Positions 37,601 through 47,239 of a DNA stretch of 64,000 nt are shown here, one piece after another. Numbering within the stretch: the stretch's first letter is position 1; the number at the start of each line of letters is the position of its first letter. The notes under the pieces are model-generated. The model was not told the DNA's origin, ran no database searches, and saw nothing but the letters and a program-made list of their open reading frames with translations. The DNA is from Hofstenia miamia (taxonomy: Eukaryota; Xenacoelomorpha; Acoela), in the NCBI GenBank assembly GCA_004352715.1, contig SCFE01000003.1:3296696-3360695 (forward strand), in the 5' to 3' direction. The translations under genes were made by a program, and so were the position numbers.

Positions 37601-39508
37601 AGTACATCAGGCAGATCAATACACTTTGTACAATGTTCACCACTAGAGAGGGGAGGATTAACTAGTAAATGCCTCAATATTCCATGCCTTTTAAATTTCT
37701 TTATGGGCTTGGAGAAAATTGTATGAAAATGACAGAAAAGCAGTTTGTGCTTCTGCAAACCCCAGCGCCGGTTGAAATTAAAGAAATTTTTTCATGTAAT
37801 ATGCTTAATAGGTGCATCAGGTAAGAATAATTCATCTATCACATCTTTGGTGGACATATATTAAAAAATTTCGTATGAATTATCTTAGTTATAAATACTA
37901 AAGGAAAGTATTACATATGACTATGCAGCAATTATTTGATTAGTTATTAAGCAGGATGTTTGATCTAGTTTCTGCTTGAAGTTTTCAAAACATAATTGGA
38001 AAATATATTTTTACTTTGCTAACTAATATAAGAGAAATTTTTAGTGCAAACACCGTTTCCAGACAAAAAAATTGGCATTGTTGGAATGGATGGTGACATT
38101 TTACATAGATCTGTGACTAAAGAAATTTGTAGCAATGAAACAAAGGCGCCAGCGAGATGTGTGTCAGAAGACACAGATACACAGCAGACAAGTATTCAAG
38201 AAAAGATCTCTATTGATGAAACAGAATATCACTTTACCGAAGATGTGAGTAAAAAACTGGGAAGTCCTCCAACTCGTTCTAAGTCTCCTTCGATTAATAT
38301 TGAACGGTTGGTTTTTCTTCTAATTTATTTCCTAAAGAACATAATCAAAAACCAATTTGTGCTAACAAAGCTCTAATAAATTGTTCTCTAGTTTTCAAAA
38401 TAGAGAGTGACATTGGGTACCTGATTAAACCCGACCTGATTTCGGGTTTTGGGTCGGGTTCAGGCACAAAGCTTAGATTGATGTTAATCACCATTTGATT
38501 AGAGAAGACAGACCCAAGAAGTTAAGTAATACCAATAAACAAATGATTGATATTTATCATCATTTGATTTGAGAGATCCATAAAATTAAGATTTCGAATC
38601 AAAATCAACGTTTTGGGACGAGTCATGCTCAGGTAGTAAATTTTCGAGTCGAGTTTTGGTAGTAAATATTTTGATCGGGTCGAGTTCGGGTTCATTTTTA
38701 ATTGACATTGTCGCTCTCTAGTACGTAACCTTATTGACAAAACTTAATCTTGAGAGACTAATGGATTGCAAATGGGGTGATTTAATTCATACATCGCATC
38801 ATAAAATAAACATAGAAAACTTATTGCCTCCGCTTAGAAATAACAATGGACTTTATGAAAGATCTAAGACAATGTTTTGAGCTTTTTTTATACCTGACTT
38901 ATTAGACGTATTATTATAGATTTCATATTTCTCTCATAAGGTTTTTTCTTCCAATTATTTGTGAATGTTAGCTATTATATCAATTATTTGAAGTGAAAAA
39001 TACACTTTACTTTAATTGTAAAGTGTTTAGAGAAGATATTGATGAAAGGCAGGCAGCAGCATGGAATTCCACAGTTTTCCTAAACCACAGAGCTGAAACC
39101 AACGCTAAAAAGTATATTGAAAGTCTTTCAAACAAACTCACAAATCAGAACTTAAGAAGTGAGCAGAACAAATTCTTGGAAGATATCTCTTCAACTGGGA
39201 AGAAAAAACAAATTAGAATGCAACAGCTTCTTTGGAGAAGAGCAAAACAGCGATCTCAACTTTACAATGATATCATTACCAATACGTGCCCATGTGAAAG
39301 AAACAATGTCATCGACAAATTGTTGAATGTGCATAAGAATTCCTCAATGCGAAATACTGGCCTCTTTGGTGGAGCAGCAACAATATTTGAATCACCAGCT
39401 ACATCGAGTTGTTGTCAAGGTTTCGCAGGTGGTAAAAATCGATTCACAAATTCTAACTTAAATAGAAAACAATGCATAGCAAGAATGAACGGAGAATTTT
39501 TAAAGTAA
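34661..39508 (+). CDS. Unrecognised multi-exon gene
   Basis: Exon 34661-35272 starts MGIKHSKTNS, has a Ser/Asn/Lys-rich low-complexity body and ends at AAG|GTAATA. Exon 38045-38306 (contains KKLGSPPTRSKSPS) splices in phase (CG|A) to 39031-39508, which encodes a lysine-rich helical segment (ERQAAAWNSTVFLNHRAE; KKQIRMQQLLWRRAKQR), a Gly-rich turn (RNTGLFGGAATIF) and the stop. The first exon ends in phase 0 and the second recognised exon needs phase 1, so at least one exon between them is missing from my model. A candidate with a strong donor lies at about 37270-37355 (TSDYDFIHGTHQQSLNDLF). The introns contain a LINE fragment and a hAT-like element. A second-residue Gly might allow N-myristoylation, which is speculative. 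Function unknown. Confidence 0.6.
35829..36575 (-). mobile_element. LINE 3' fragment in intron of the unrecognised gene
   Basis: The (-) frames at 36576-36391, 36467-36114 and 36133-35939 match the C-terminal part of the intact LINE ORF2 (VIKRMAILIKAPSNISQKLP; FKWRGFKFYNPGYSTNRN). A 3' UTR with TTTGACGCTTTCAGAGTTGC and a (GAAGAAA)-type tail follows. The second hairpin arm is missing. Frameshifted and 5'-truncated. Confidence 0.75.
37468..37758 (-). other. Unassigned 96-codon frame
   Basis: Open (-) frame containing LVNPPLSSGEHCTKCIDLPD. The opposite strand is also partly open. No homologue is recognised. It lies within the putative intron region of the gene at 34661-39508. Confidence 0.2.
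38401..38720. mobile_element. hAT-like short element with CGGGT words
   Basis: The termini are TAGAGAGTGACATTGGG and, on the complement of the right end, TAGAGAGCGACAATG. Both subterminal regions are full of CCCGACC/GGGTCGGGTT words. This 320-bp element sits in the intron 38307-39030. It is typical of non-autonomous hAT elements; no clear target duplication is seen. Confidence 0.6.
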
Positions 39509-39839
39509 TTTTTAATTGATACGTAATGTTTACAAGAGGCTAAGTAAATAACACAATATCCATATTGGGTTTTAGTATTTTAGCAGATAAGAATAAATTA
39601 CAGAAAATTCAAAAAAGGTTTTGTGCTCATAAAATTTTGATCAATATACATACTTACCTAATAAATTTTATTATACCTAATCTATTTCTGAGTGACAAAT
39701 ATGCCAAATATTTAGATTTGAGCTGCAGATATTGTGATATTGGGTCAGACAGCTCACAATTGACGTACCACTATTCTTAGAAATTTGTGAACAGTACAAA
39801 TGTTAAATAGAAAATTATAATGTATATGAAACTAAAACT

Positions 39840-40500
39840 ATTGATTTAAAGTTAACATTTAACTCTCACATCAATTTAATAGTTTAAAAACTAGCGATAG
39901 GTATAAAAAGTATAACACAAAAATTACCACCTTGTGCAATAATTAAATATTTCCATGCCTTTTTCTGAATCACCTTAATTACGTAAACATTTTATTTACT
40001 ACTTAAGCGATATGCTTTATAAAAAACTTGGTATTCAAGTAAAATGAGTATCAAATATTTTCAGCGAAAATCTAAGTATTACATTTCTAGGACAATTAAT
40101 TCTCTTTTCAAAACAACTAGTAATAGTGAACACCCTTATGACATTCTTCAAGCTAATCAAAAACCTTATAATATGTTTAAAATGCTTGGATTCGCTCATA
40201 AACAGAATTCAAGATCAAAACTTTTTACATATGTTAAGTATAAGAAAAACGTTTTAATGAAATCCTTAGAACCAGGTTCCGAATCTTAAAGGAATTAAAA
40301 ATATGGAAAAATTAAAATCTTTTAAAAAGCAATTACTATGCCACAATTCGTTATTAAAAATAATACTATGGTAATCTATCCATAGATTTATTTTGTATGT
40401 TATGTGAATTGTATATATATTTATGTTATATTTAATGACGCTATTCATATAAATGATAAGTTATTTAATTGTTAACATTTATCTGAATAAATAATCTCTC
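39840..40500 (+). mobile_element. LINE 3' fragment, + strand
   Basis: Broken frames match the C-terminal third of the LINE ORF2 at 41144, including KLAIGIKSITQKLPPCAIIK and NQVPNLKGIKNMEKLKSF. GACGCT and a hairpin follow (arms 40443-40455 and 40476-40488, 12 of 13 paired), then a T/C-rich tail. It starts about 300 bp after the stop of the upstream gene. The 39545-39840 stretch contains an open frame of unclear origin. Confidence 0.7.
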
Positions 40501-40504
40501 ATCT

Positions 40505-40985
40505 TTTCTTATCGCACGGAAAAGTTGGATTTTGTGCATTAACCCTCTACCCATTAGCATTACTTTGAAGTAACAAACCGCTTTGACCACTTTTTTGATC
40601 AGGACTGTTAAGAAATATTGAAAGCCTACTCATGCAATGGTGAAGCTTTGTCCTAAGAATTATTCTTGTGGCCGAAAAATATAAAAACTATTAACTAATT
40701 TGTGTAACACATTCAACTACCTACCATGTCAAATGTTCAGATCATGAGTCGTTCTGATGTCTATGAAAACAACAGCTACTCTCAAATATTTTACTCTGTA
40801 TAAAGTCAGAGAGCAAACGGGACTGCGAATTGAAGTCGGAAAAGAAAGAGGAGACAATTGTCTATCTTGTGGTTCTGTCAGATTTTTTAAGGAAATTACT
40901 TCTTGTCCTTTAATTCATTAATAATGTAACAATAATAATACTAATAATAATTATATGTCAAAGCAATATATTTGCTAAAAAGTTA
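40505..40985. other. Non-genic stretch
   Basis: Nothing recognisable except a short run of AAT triplets near 40930. Confidence 0.5.
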
Positions 40986-40987
40986 TA

Positions 40988-41012
40988 AGATAAGATAAGA
41001 TAAGATAAGATA
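40988..41012 (-). repeat. Pentanucleotide tail of the LINE
   Basis: (ATAAG)n on the plus strand, that is (CTTAT)n in element orientation. This is a microsatellite-type 3' tail instead of poly(A). Confidence 0.75.
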
Positions 41013-41018
41013 TTCTTT

Positions 41019-41062
41019 ATTCAGATAATATTTTCAATTACAAAACTGGTTATTATCTGAAT
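41019..41062 (-). other. 3'-terminal hairpin of the LINE
   Basis: Perfect 12-bp inverted repeat ATTCAGATAATA/TATTATCTGAAT with a 20-nt loop. In element orientation it is preceded by TTGACGCT and lies directly before the pentanucleotide tail. It is probably the RNA structure recognised by the reverse transcriptase; that role is inferred from other LINEs. Confidence 0.7.
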
Positions 41063-41143
41063 AGCGTCAAGAATGATAACAAATAACTATATTTACAAAA
41101 AAAAAAAAGAACTACAAAATCTGTTCTGTTCAGGCTATGGAAA

Positions 41144-44100
41144 TTAATTGCGCGTTATTGTATAATCTTTATTGTAAAATTTGAATCCTAACCATGATTT
41201 ACCCAAAATGAATTTTTCCTTCAACATAAATGCTTTTAATTTTCTTTTAAACGTAATTGCACTCTTAATCATTTTAATTTCACTTGGTAATCGATTCCAA
41301 TTGCGAATTGCAACATTAATAAAAGACTGTTGCTTGATTTTTTTACGAAATTTAATGCTAGTATAATGATTAGTTCTTATATTGCGCTTATGAAAAAAGT
41401 TTGGAAATGATATTGAATTATAAGGAGGTAATTGATTTGTTATTTTAAAAAACTTTATCAAAATATTAAAAATAAAGAGTTGATTTGGAAACAGCAAAGA
41501 TGACAAAATGTAATTTCTTGTTTTGGAGCAGTTTTTCTGACAAACATTCAATGCCCATTTTAATTGTATTGTAAGTTTTTTTACTAATGATTCATTTAAG
41601 CTTGAAAAAAGTGTATTTGCATAATTAAGATGACTCATTACTAGAGCATGAAATAATTGAATCATAATGGCAGAGGGTAAATGTTCAGCTACGTGTGATA
41701 ATGTTTTAATACTCATTGCCATGCGTTTTAAAATTTCTTTTACTTGCTGCTTGTATGTTAATTTTGAGTCAATAGTTATACCAAGATATTTGAAGGATTC
41801 TTTAGGGGAGATTGAGGCGTTATTAAAAGTAAGTGAAGAATTGGGTAGGAATACACTTTTCCCCTGAGGATTCAAGATGCAAAATTCAGTTTTTTCACTG
41901 TTGTTGTTTAATTTGTGCATGTTGAAATATTTACTCAATTTTTCACAATTTTGTTCTACATCATTTATTGCTTGATTTAAGGATGTATTTCCACTAAAAA
42001 TGCATGTATCATCGGCGTATTGAATCAATTGACAATTCGTATGTTGCTGCATGTCGTTTACATATATGTTAAAAAGTAGCGGTCCAAGAATGGTACCTTG
42101 CGGTACTCCGTTTTTTATAGATAGCCAATTAGAGAAAGTATTATTTAATTTGACGCACTGAATTCTATTAGTTAGATAACTTGATATTAATTTAACGCTA
42201 CTTTCAGAAAATCTTAGCTTTTCTAATTTCTTATATAAGATATCGTGATTAATAGAGTCAAAAGCTTTTGAAAGATCAAGGCAGGCCACTGCAACAAATT
42301 TGTCAGAGTCAAGAGATGATCGCCAATTTTCGGTAGCATACAAAAGAGCATCATCAGTTGAAAAATTCTTGCGGAAACCAAATTGTGTTTTTGACATTAA
42401 TTGGTGTTTTGAAAGGTGGTCACTAATTTGATTATGTAAGAGACGTTCGAAAATTTTACTTATTGGCGAAGTAATTGAGATCGGCCTATAATTAATAGCT
42501 AAAGTTGCATCTTTCTTTTTGAAAACCGGAGTAATATATGCTTGTTTCAAACGATTTGGAAAATTGTTCTGTTTTAAGGATTCATTGAAGATGAAATTTA
42601 AAGGCTCAGCAATTATAGAGGCAGTTACTTTTAATATCCAGGAAGGAATTTTAGATGGACCACTAGATTTATTGGGTTTTAGTTTATTAATTGCTTTAAT
42701 CATTTCGTATGTAGTAGAAAAACGAAAAATGAATTCGGGTATTTTATTATTAATATTTGGTGATTGATATTTGATATAGGGTCCTTTAAATTTTCCCAAG
42801 TTAACAAATGTTTCGTTTAGTACATTAGTAATGTCAAAATCATTTGTAAATGAGTTCCCATCCGAGTCTCTAATCTCCTCAATGATTGTAGATTTAGATT
42901 TTGCAGTGTTAGCAATCTCATGAATGAGTTTCCATTTGGACTTTTGGTTTGGTAAAATTTTGAATTCATTTTTAATATATTTATTAAAAGATTTACGATT
43001 TTCAATATTTGATAAATTTCTTGCTTTTTTATAAGCTAAGAAATTTTCGCTAGATTTTGTCAATAAGAAATTTTTAAAAGCATTTTTCTTTTCAATAATC
43101 AATTTTTTGGATAAATCAGTTAACCAAGGTTTAGATTTATTATATTTAGAGGCACAATTTTTAAAATTTTTGTTAATTAAGATCTTCTTTTCTGGACAGA
43201 AAATATTAAGGTGTTTTTCAAAGATTGAAATGAAATTTTCCATCATAGAATTAGTATCTTGTGCATAATACACTTCATGCCAATGTTCAAAAGTCAGCGA
43301 TAATTTTAGTTTTTCAACATTATGATTATTTTTTTCCCGAATTGTGGTCCATTTCCTAACTATTGAATTTACTGGTTTCGTTGTTATAAAGCTAATGGAA
43401 GTAATGCAATGATCGGAGAACGGACATTCAGCTGTAAAATATGTAAGTTTTGAAAAATCATTATCTGACATTATGAAGTAATCAATAAGCGTGCTACTCG
43501 TTGCAGTGACCCTTGACGGCGTAATTTTATTAACAATATTCAGATTAAACATATTTAGTAAATTGTCAATTTTATCTCGTTCTTTTTGGTCCAAATAATT
43601 AATGTTGTAGTCTCCCATTAAAATAATGTCTTTATTTTCAGAAACAGCTAAAACCAATTCATTTTCCAATTGCTCAATGAAATAATTCGAGTATTTTTTG
43701 TGCGGAGAATAAGAAACATTTATCAGTTGTTTTTTATATGTAGCATTTCCTAAGGGATTTGATATTTCTACCCATAAGCTTTCAAATTTAGATACGTCGC
43801 TATACTTTATATCTTCGCGTAATTTAGGTTTGAAAATTTTTGGTATTAATAATGAGACACCTCCACCACTGGATTTTCCTAATAGATTATTAGTTTGCCT
43901 ATCTTTTCTAAACAAACAAAATGATTTATTGAATGACCAACAATTATCAAAGTCTTTGTTCGACAACCAGGTTTCCGAGATTCCTAGAATAACATCATTT
44001 TTAAAATTAGACATAAATTGCTTAAATTCAAAATTTTTCTTTGACAGGTTTTGAAAATTTATATGCACATAGTTAATAGTGTTATTTTTTGCATTCAATC

Positions 44101-44458
44101 TATCGAAATAAGTATCGTAATCTAAAATCGGACCAGGGTTCTTTTCAATGCCATGAAGAATTAATAATAAGGAAAAAAATATTGAGATACTTAGTAATTT
44201 TTTAAAGCTGATAAACACGATGAAGATGTTTTTGTTGTTAATAGGAGAATAATGAATTAATTTATAATAGCATACTTTTCTTCTTTTTATATTCAAAACA
44301 TGGGTAGTTTCATATTTTTTATGACAATAAAATAAGTTAAATAACAAAAGAAGGATTAACAATTTTGAATGAAAATAATTTTTAGCATTTAGATGATGAA
44401 ATTTCCATAGCCTGAGCGTCGTTAGTAAATGCACAAAATATAAATATTTACAAGACAT
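41144..44458 (-). CDS. Intact non-LTR retrotransposon ORF2 (endonuclease-reverse transcriptase, 2A-like motif)
   Basis: Uninterrupted 1104-residue frame. Residues 1-102 include hydrophobic stretches. A 2A-like motif GIEKNPGP (residues 103-110, nt 44129-44152) follows the hydrophobic ISIFFSLLLILH. The APE endonuclease spans about 125-360: INFQNL (N134), SETWL (E162), GDYN (282-285) and SDH (348-350). The RT spans about 590-830: INYRPIS, FGFRKNFSTDDA, CLDLSKAFDSINHD (D728), GVPQGTILGPLLFNIYVND and YADD (814-817). The C terminus ends GFKFYNKDYTITRN, which is shared with several fragments in the window. It belongs to the APE-type LINEs, and I place it in the CR1/L2 group because its ORF1 is SGNH-hydrolase-like. 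Its start overlaps the ORF1 stop by 11 nt. It copies element RNA into DNA at nicked target sites. The intact frame suggests recent activity. Confidence 0.92.
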   Translation of the reverse strand: MSCKYLYFVHLLTTLRLWKFHHLNAKNYFHSKLLILLLLFNLFYCHKKYETTHVLNIKRRKVCYYKLIHYSPINNKNIFIVFISFKKLLSISIFFSLLLILHGIEKNPGPILDYDTYFDRLNAKNNTINYVHINFQNLSKKNFEFKQFMSNFKNDVILGISETWLSNKDFDNCWSFNKSFCLFRKDRQTNNLLGKSSGGGVSLLIPKIFKPKLREDIKYSDVSKFESLWVEISNPLGNATYKKQLINVSYSPHKKYSNYFIEQLENELVLAVSENKDIILMGDYNINYLDQKERDKIDNLLNMFNLNIVNKITPSRVTATSSTLIDYFIMSDNDFSKLTYFTAECPFSDHCITSISFITTKPVNSIVRKWTTIREKNNHNVEKLKLSLTFEHWHEVYYAQDTNSMMENFISIFEKHLNIFCPEKKILINKNFKNCASKYNKSKPWLTDLSKKLIIEKKNAFKNFLLTKSSENFLAYKKARNLSNIENRKSFNKYIKNEFKILPNQKSKWKLIHEIANTAKSKSTIIEEIRDSDGNSFTNDFDITNVLNETFVNLGKFKGPYIKYQSPNINNKIPEFIFRFSTTYEMIKAINKLKPNKSSGPSKIPSWILKVTASIIAEPLNFIFNESLKQNNFPNRLKQAYITPVFKKKDATLAINYRPISITSPISKIFERLLHNQISDHLSKHQLMSKTQFGFRKNFSTDDALLYATENWRSSLDSDKFVAVACLDLSKAFDSINHDILYKKLEKLRFSESSVKLISSYLTNRIQCVKLNNTFSNWLSIKNGVPQGTILGPLLFNIYVNDMQQHTNCQLIQYADDTCIFSGNTSLNQAINDVEQNCEKLSKYFNMHKLNNNSEKTEFCILNPQGKSVFLPNSSLTFNNASISPKESFKYLGITIDSKLTYKQQVKEILKRMAMSIKTLSHVAEHLPSAIMIQLFHALVMSHLNYANTLFSSLNESLVKKLTIQLKWALNVCQKNCSKTRNYILSSLLFPNQLFIFNILIKFFKITNQLPPYNSISFPNFFHKRNIRTNHYTSIKFRKKIKQQSFINVAIRNWNRLPSEIKMIKSAITFKRKLKAFMLKEKFILGKSWLGFKFYNKDYTITRN

Positions 44459-45176
44459 TGTTAAAAGTTAGGAAAGATCTTAGCTTGTGAATTTCTGCTA
44501 GTGTGAAGAAATTTGGCGGCGGAGATGACAGGGCGGAAGCGTAGGTTTTATGAAAATGCTGTGGTGCGCGTTGATTAGGCCAATTAAACTGATGAGGCGG
44601 AAGAAATGATTGGCGCTGCGTGTGTTTAAACGTGGGCGACGTGAAGGTAGCGGCATGGCGGTTGAAACGTGGCGGTGCAGTGCTGAAATAGCGTTGAGTA
44701 CGGGGCGGTATTTCATCAAAGAATTCTTTGATCTTGCGCGCTAGTGTTGAGTATCCTCTTCTTGAGAAATGGATACCATCCTGTGCAAATAATTTACGGT
44801 TGATGTTATTTCCTAAATAAAAAGATTGAAAGTTGTGAAAAACGGTATACCCTAGAATTTTCGCATTTTGGTGGATAAGAAAATTAAGTTCTTGAATTTT
44901 TTTATTCAACGTGCTATCATCTGGAAACGGTGCGACTTCCCCTACAAAAATTACAGCGGACCTAAAAATATGTTTTAAAGGCGTTAATTAAATTTCTAAA
45001 AAAAATCGTGTATTCTGTTTTGTGTTGCATTACATCATTTCTGCCAACGGTGACAAGTATTTTTTAATGTTGTCCGACGGCGTGTATTCTTTAATTGTTT
45101 CAGTCATCTCTTCTATAGTTGCTCCCGGATATGAATGTACTGCAACTGTGTCTTTCTTTAGTAGGGCGGGTGCTTG
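44448..45176 (-). pseudogene. LINE ORF1, SGNH-hydrolase-like, frameshifted
   Basis: The 44909-44448 frame contains FAQDGIHFSRRGYSTLARKI, the catalytic Asp-x-x-His block of SGNH/GDSL hydrolase-like ORF1 proteins, followed by a Pro/His-rich tail. Upstream (45176-44930) two other frames carry HSYPGATIEEM and ILVTVGRNDV, the expected preceding blocks. About two frameshifts (near 45065 and 44960) separate them. A single N at 45177 and a (GT)n run mark the upstream edge, so the 5' end is not resolved. The product would be an esterase-type RNA-associated ORF1 protein as in CR1 elements. Confidence 0.7.
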
Positions 45177-45309
45177 NTGTGTGTGTGTGTGTTTGTAACC
45201 TCAAAGATATAATTAAACCGCAATATTGGACGAAATGCTTGTCTTTTAGTCACTAGAAAAAAGAATGTTCACATAATGAAGCTACCTGTGTTTATATTGT
45301 GCGAAAAAT

Positions 45310-45640
45310 CATTCCTCTTTTCAGTGTTCAGTAAAGAAGGAAGATTCAAGTTACATGTGCTATTGTTACAAAAATTTAAAAGATGATGAAATTAAATCTG
45401 TTGCAGTAGAAAAATTATCTTCTATTCTAGAAAATGATTTAAAATAATTTAATGCCGACATATGTATAATTACGGAATCTTTCCTGAAAACTAAGCATCC
45501 TAATTCGTACTTTACCATAGACGACTTTAATCTTATTCGTTGTGATTGTAGGAAACGCAATTGTAACATGTCACATGGAGGCAGTGGCTTATTGTTACAT
45601 TTAGCAAAATATCTCACATATGAAATTCTAGATATTGTAA
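45310..45640 (+). pseudogene. LINE endonuclease fragment, + strand (5' part)
   Basis: The (+) frame reads ADICIITESFLKTKHPNS, FNLIRCD and SHGGSGLLLHLAKYL. This is the E-T and GGG blocks of an APE endonuclease. An in-frame stop precedes it. It is interrupted at about 45640 by an inserted LINE 3' end and continues at 45815. Confidence 0.65.
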
Positions 45641-45814
45641 AATGAATGAAATGAAATATCTATATTTAGAGTTGCTTTTTACAATATAAAATACTGTTTT
45701 CAACTCTAAATAGTGTCAAGCAATAGAAATAAATAAACAAAACACACACGTACACACAAAAAAGTGTAGAGTCAATCTGGATTAGAATTCAATCTCCTAG
45801 CCAAAATAAAAAAA
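45641..45814 (-). mobile_element. LINE 3' UTR inserted into the endonuclease fragment
   Basis: It carries the 12-bp hairpin (45663-45674/45701-45712) preceded in element orientation by CTTGACACT, and an (ATTTC)-like tail. ATATTG occurs near both borders and may be the target duplication. It is closely related to the 3' end at 28885-29060. Confidence 0.6.
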
Positions 45815-46080
45815 TATTGCTTAATGTTACTTACCATCCACCCAACAGCCAGCAATTATACAGATACATAGATAATACACTTGCAACGCTAACACACTGA
45901 AAATCCTGATGCAATATTGTTTCTATATGGTGGTTGGAATACTTTTAATATTAATCAATATTAATTTAATGGAATCTTAGTTATGCTGAATCGCCCCCTA
46001 CAAGAAATCAGGCATTTTAGATCGATTTTATACAAATTCTCATCTATTTTATTCAGCTAAAAGTTTTAAACCTAGTTTTA
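45815..46080 (+). pseudogene. LINE endonuclease fragment, + strand (3' part)
   Basis: The broken frame resumes with LNVTYHPPNSQQLYRYID, the usual Y-x-PP block, and ends with a PPTRNQAFLDRFYTNS-like segment. This fits the same domain as 45310-45640. Confidence 0.5.
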
Positions 46081-46094
46081 AAACGAAGCAATCT

Positions 46095-46500
46095 GTGGCG
46101 ATTGATGGATGGTTTTTCTTAAAAATAGGAGTAATATGAGCAAGGTTTTGGTAATCCGAGAAGTAAGTATTCATTAAAGATAAAATTTGAGGAATTTGCA
46201 GTGTGTGCAGTAATTTTAAGAGTACATGAGAGAATGCTTGATTTGTTTGTCTTAAACTTAAGAATTTATTTAATAATTTCTTAACAAATTGAGAATTGGA
46301 AGAAAATTAGGGCCGTTGTATTTTCCCAGGTTAACAAATGTCTTTCTTCAATTTGAGATATTTCTAAATTTTCAGCAAAATTGTTTTCATTCTGCTTTTT
46401 TCTTTTATCACATCAATTAAGTTTGATTTAGATCGCTTATAATTTTTGATTTCATGTATTAGCTTCCATTTTGTTCTAAAATCGATTTTTTGGACAATGT
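46095..46500 (-). pseudogene. LINE RT N-terminal fragment, - strand
   Basis: The (-) frame contains LAHITPIFKK preceded by FSDYQN, which aligns to FPNRLKQAYITPVFKK of the intact ORF2. Further right, weaker matches to the WKLIHEI and ETFVNLGK linker segments are visible in shifted frames. It faces the (+) endonuclease piece, so this locus has a rearranged or inverted LINE. Confidence 0.55.
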
Positions 46501-46801
46501 TTATCAAGATAATATGTTAAAATATTGGAAATGATCAAAATTGCATTAAGAGTTAAAGCAATATACATATTCACTTATTAACTTATGTTATCCTCATTCC
46601 TCCCTCTTATTATTACCCATATTTTTTGTACTGAGAAGGAAAGTACAACCAAAGCAAAGAGTCGTGATATAATAATCTGAATAGTGGAAGAAGTTTTCGT
46701 GGCATATTAGGATGACATATCTTTAGGATATAAAAAGATCCAATACTGACAAGGTCTATATTCTTTGAGTAGCGAAATTATAAAAAACAAAAGTCATTTC
46801 C

Positions 46802-47236
46802 AAACATTATTCATTGTAAAACTAAATATATTCATTTTCGTAAAAACAGACTAAAAGATATATTTCGCTCAACTTGAGCATCGTCAATTTACAATATTTT
46901 CCCTCTAAAAACGCATTATTTAATTAAAAGATATATATAATTAAACGTTGATTAGAGGTAAATTATGACATCAAAATTATAAGATTAACCATCCCCAAAA
47001 ATTTAAAAGTAATCAAAAGTATATACATAAGACCAATGCAACCAAGTCTTAACACCAAAGATGACTACATATATCAGCACAAATTTCTTCTAATCAACGT
47101 TTAATTACATAATATCTTTAAATTAAATAATGCATATCTGGAAGGACAATTTTGTTAATTGACAATGCTTAAGTTGAGCGAAATATATCTTTTAGTCTAA
47201 TGTTTTTACTAAAATGAAAAAATACATTGTTTAAGT
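46802..47236. mobile_element. Foldback/MITE-like element with long inverted repeats
   Basis: GACTAAAAGATATATTTCGC...GCAT (46852-46884) is matched with one difference by the complement of 47166-47198. Similarity extends for roughly 150 bp in each arm, including ATTAAACGTTGATTAGA. No open frame is present. The target duplication is not clear. Confidence 0.7.
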
Positions 47237-47239
47237 GAA

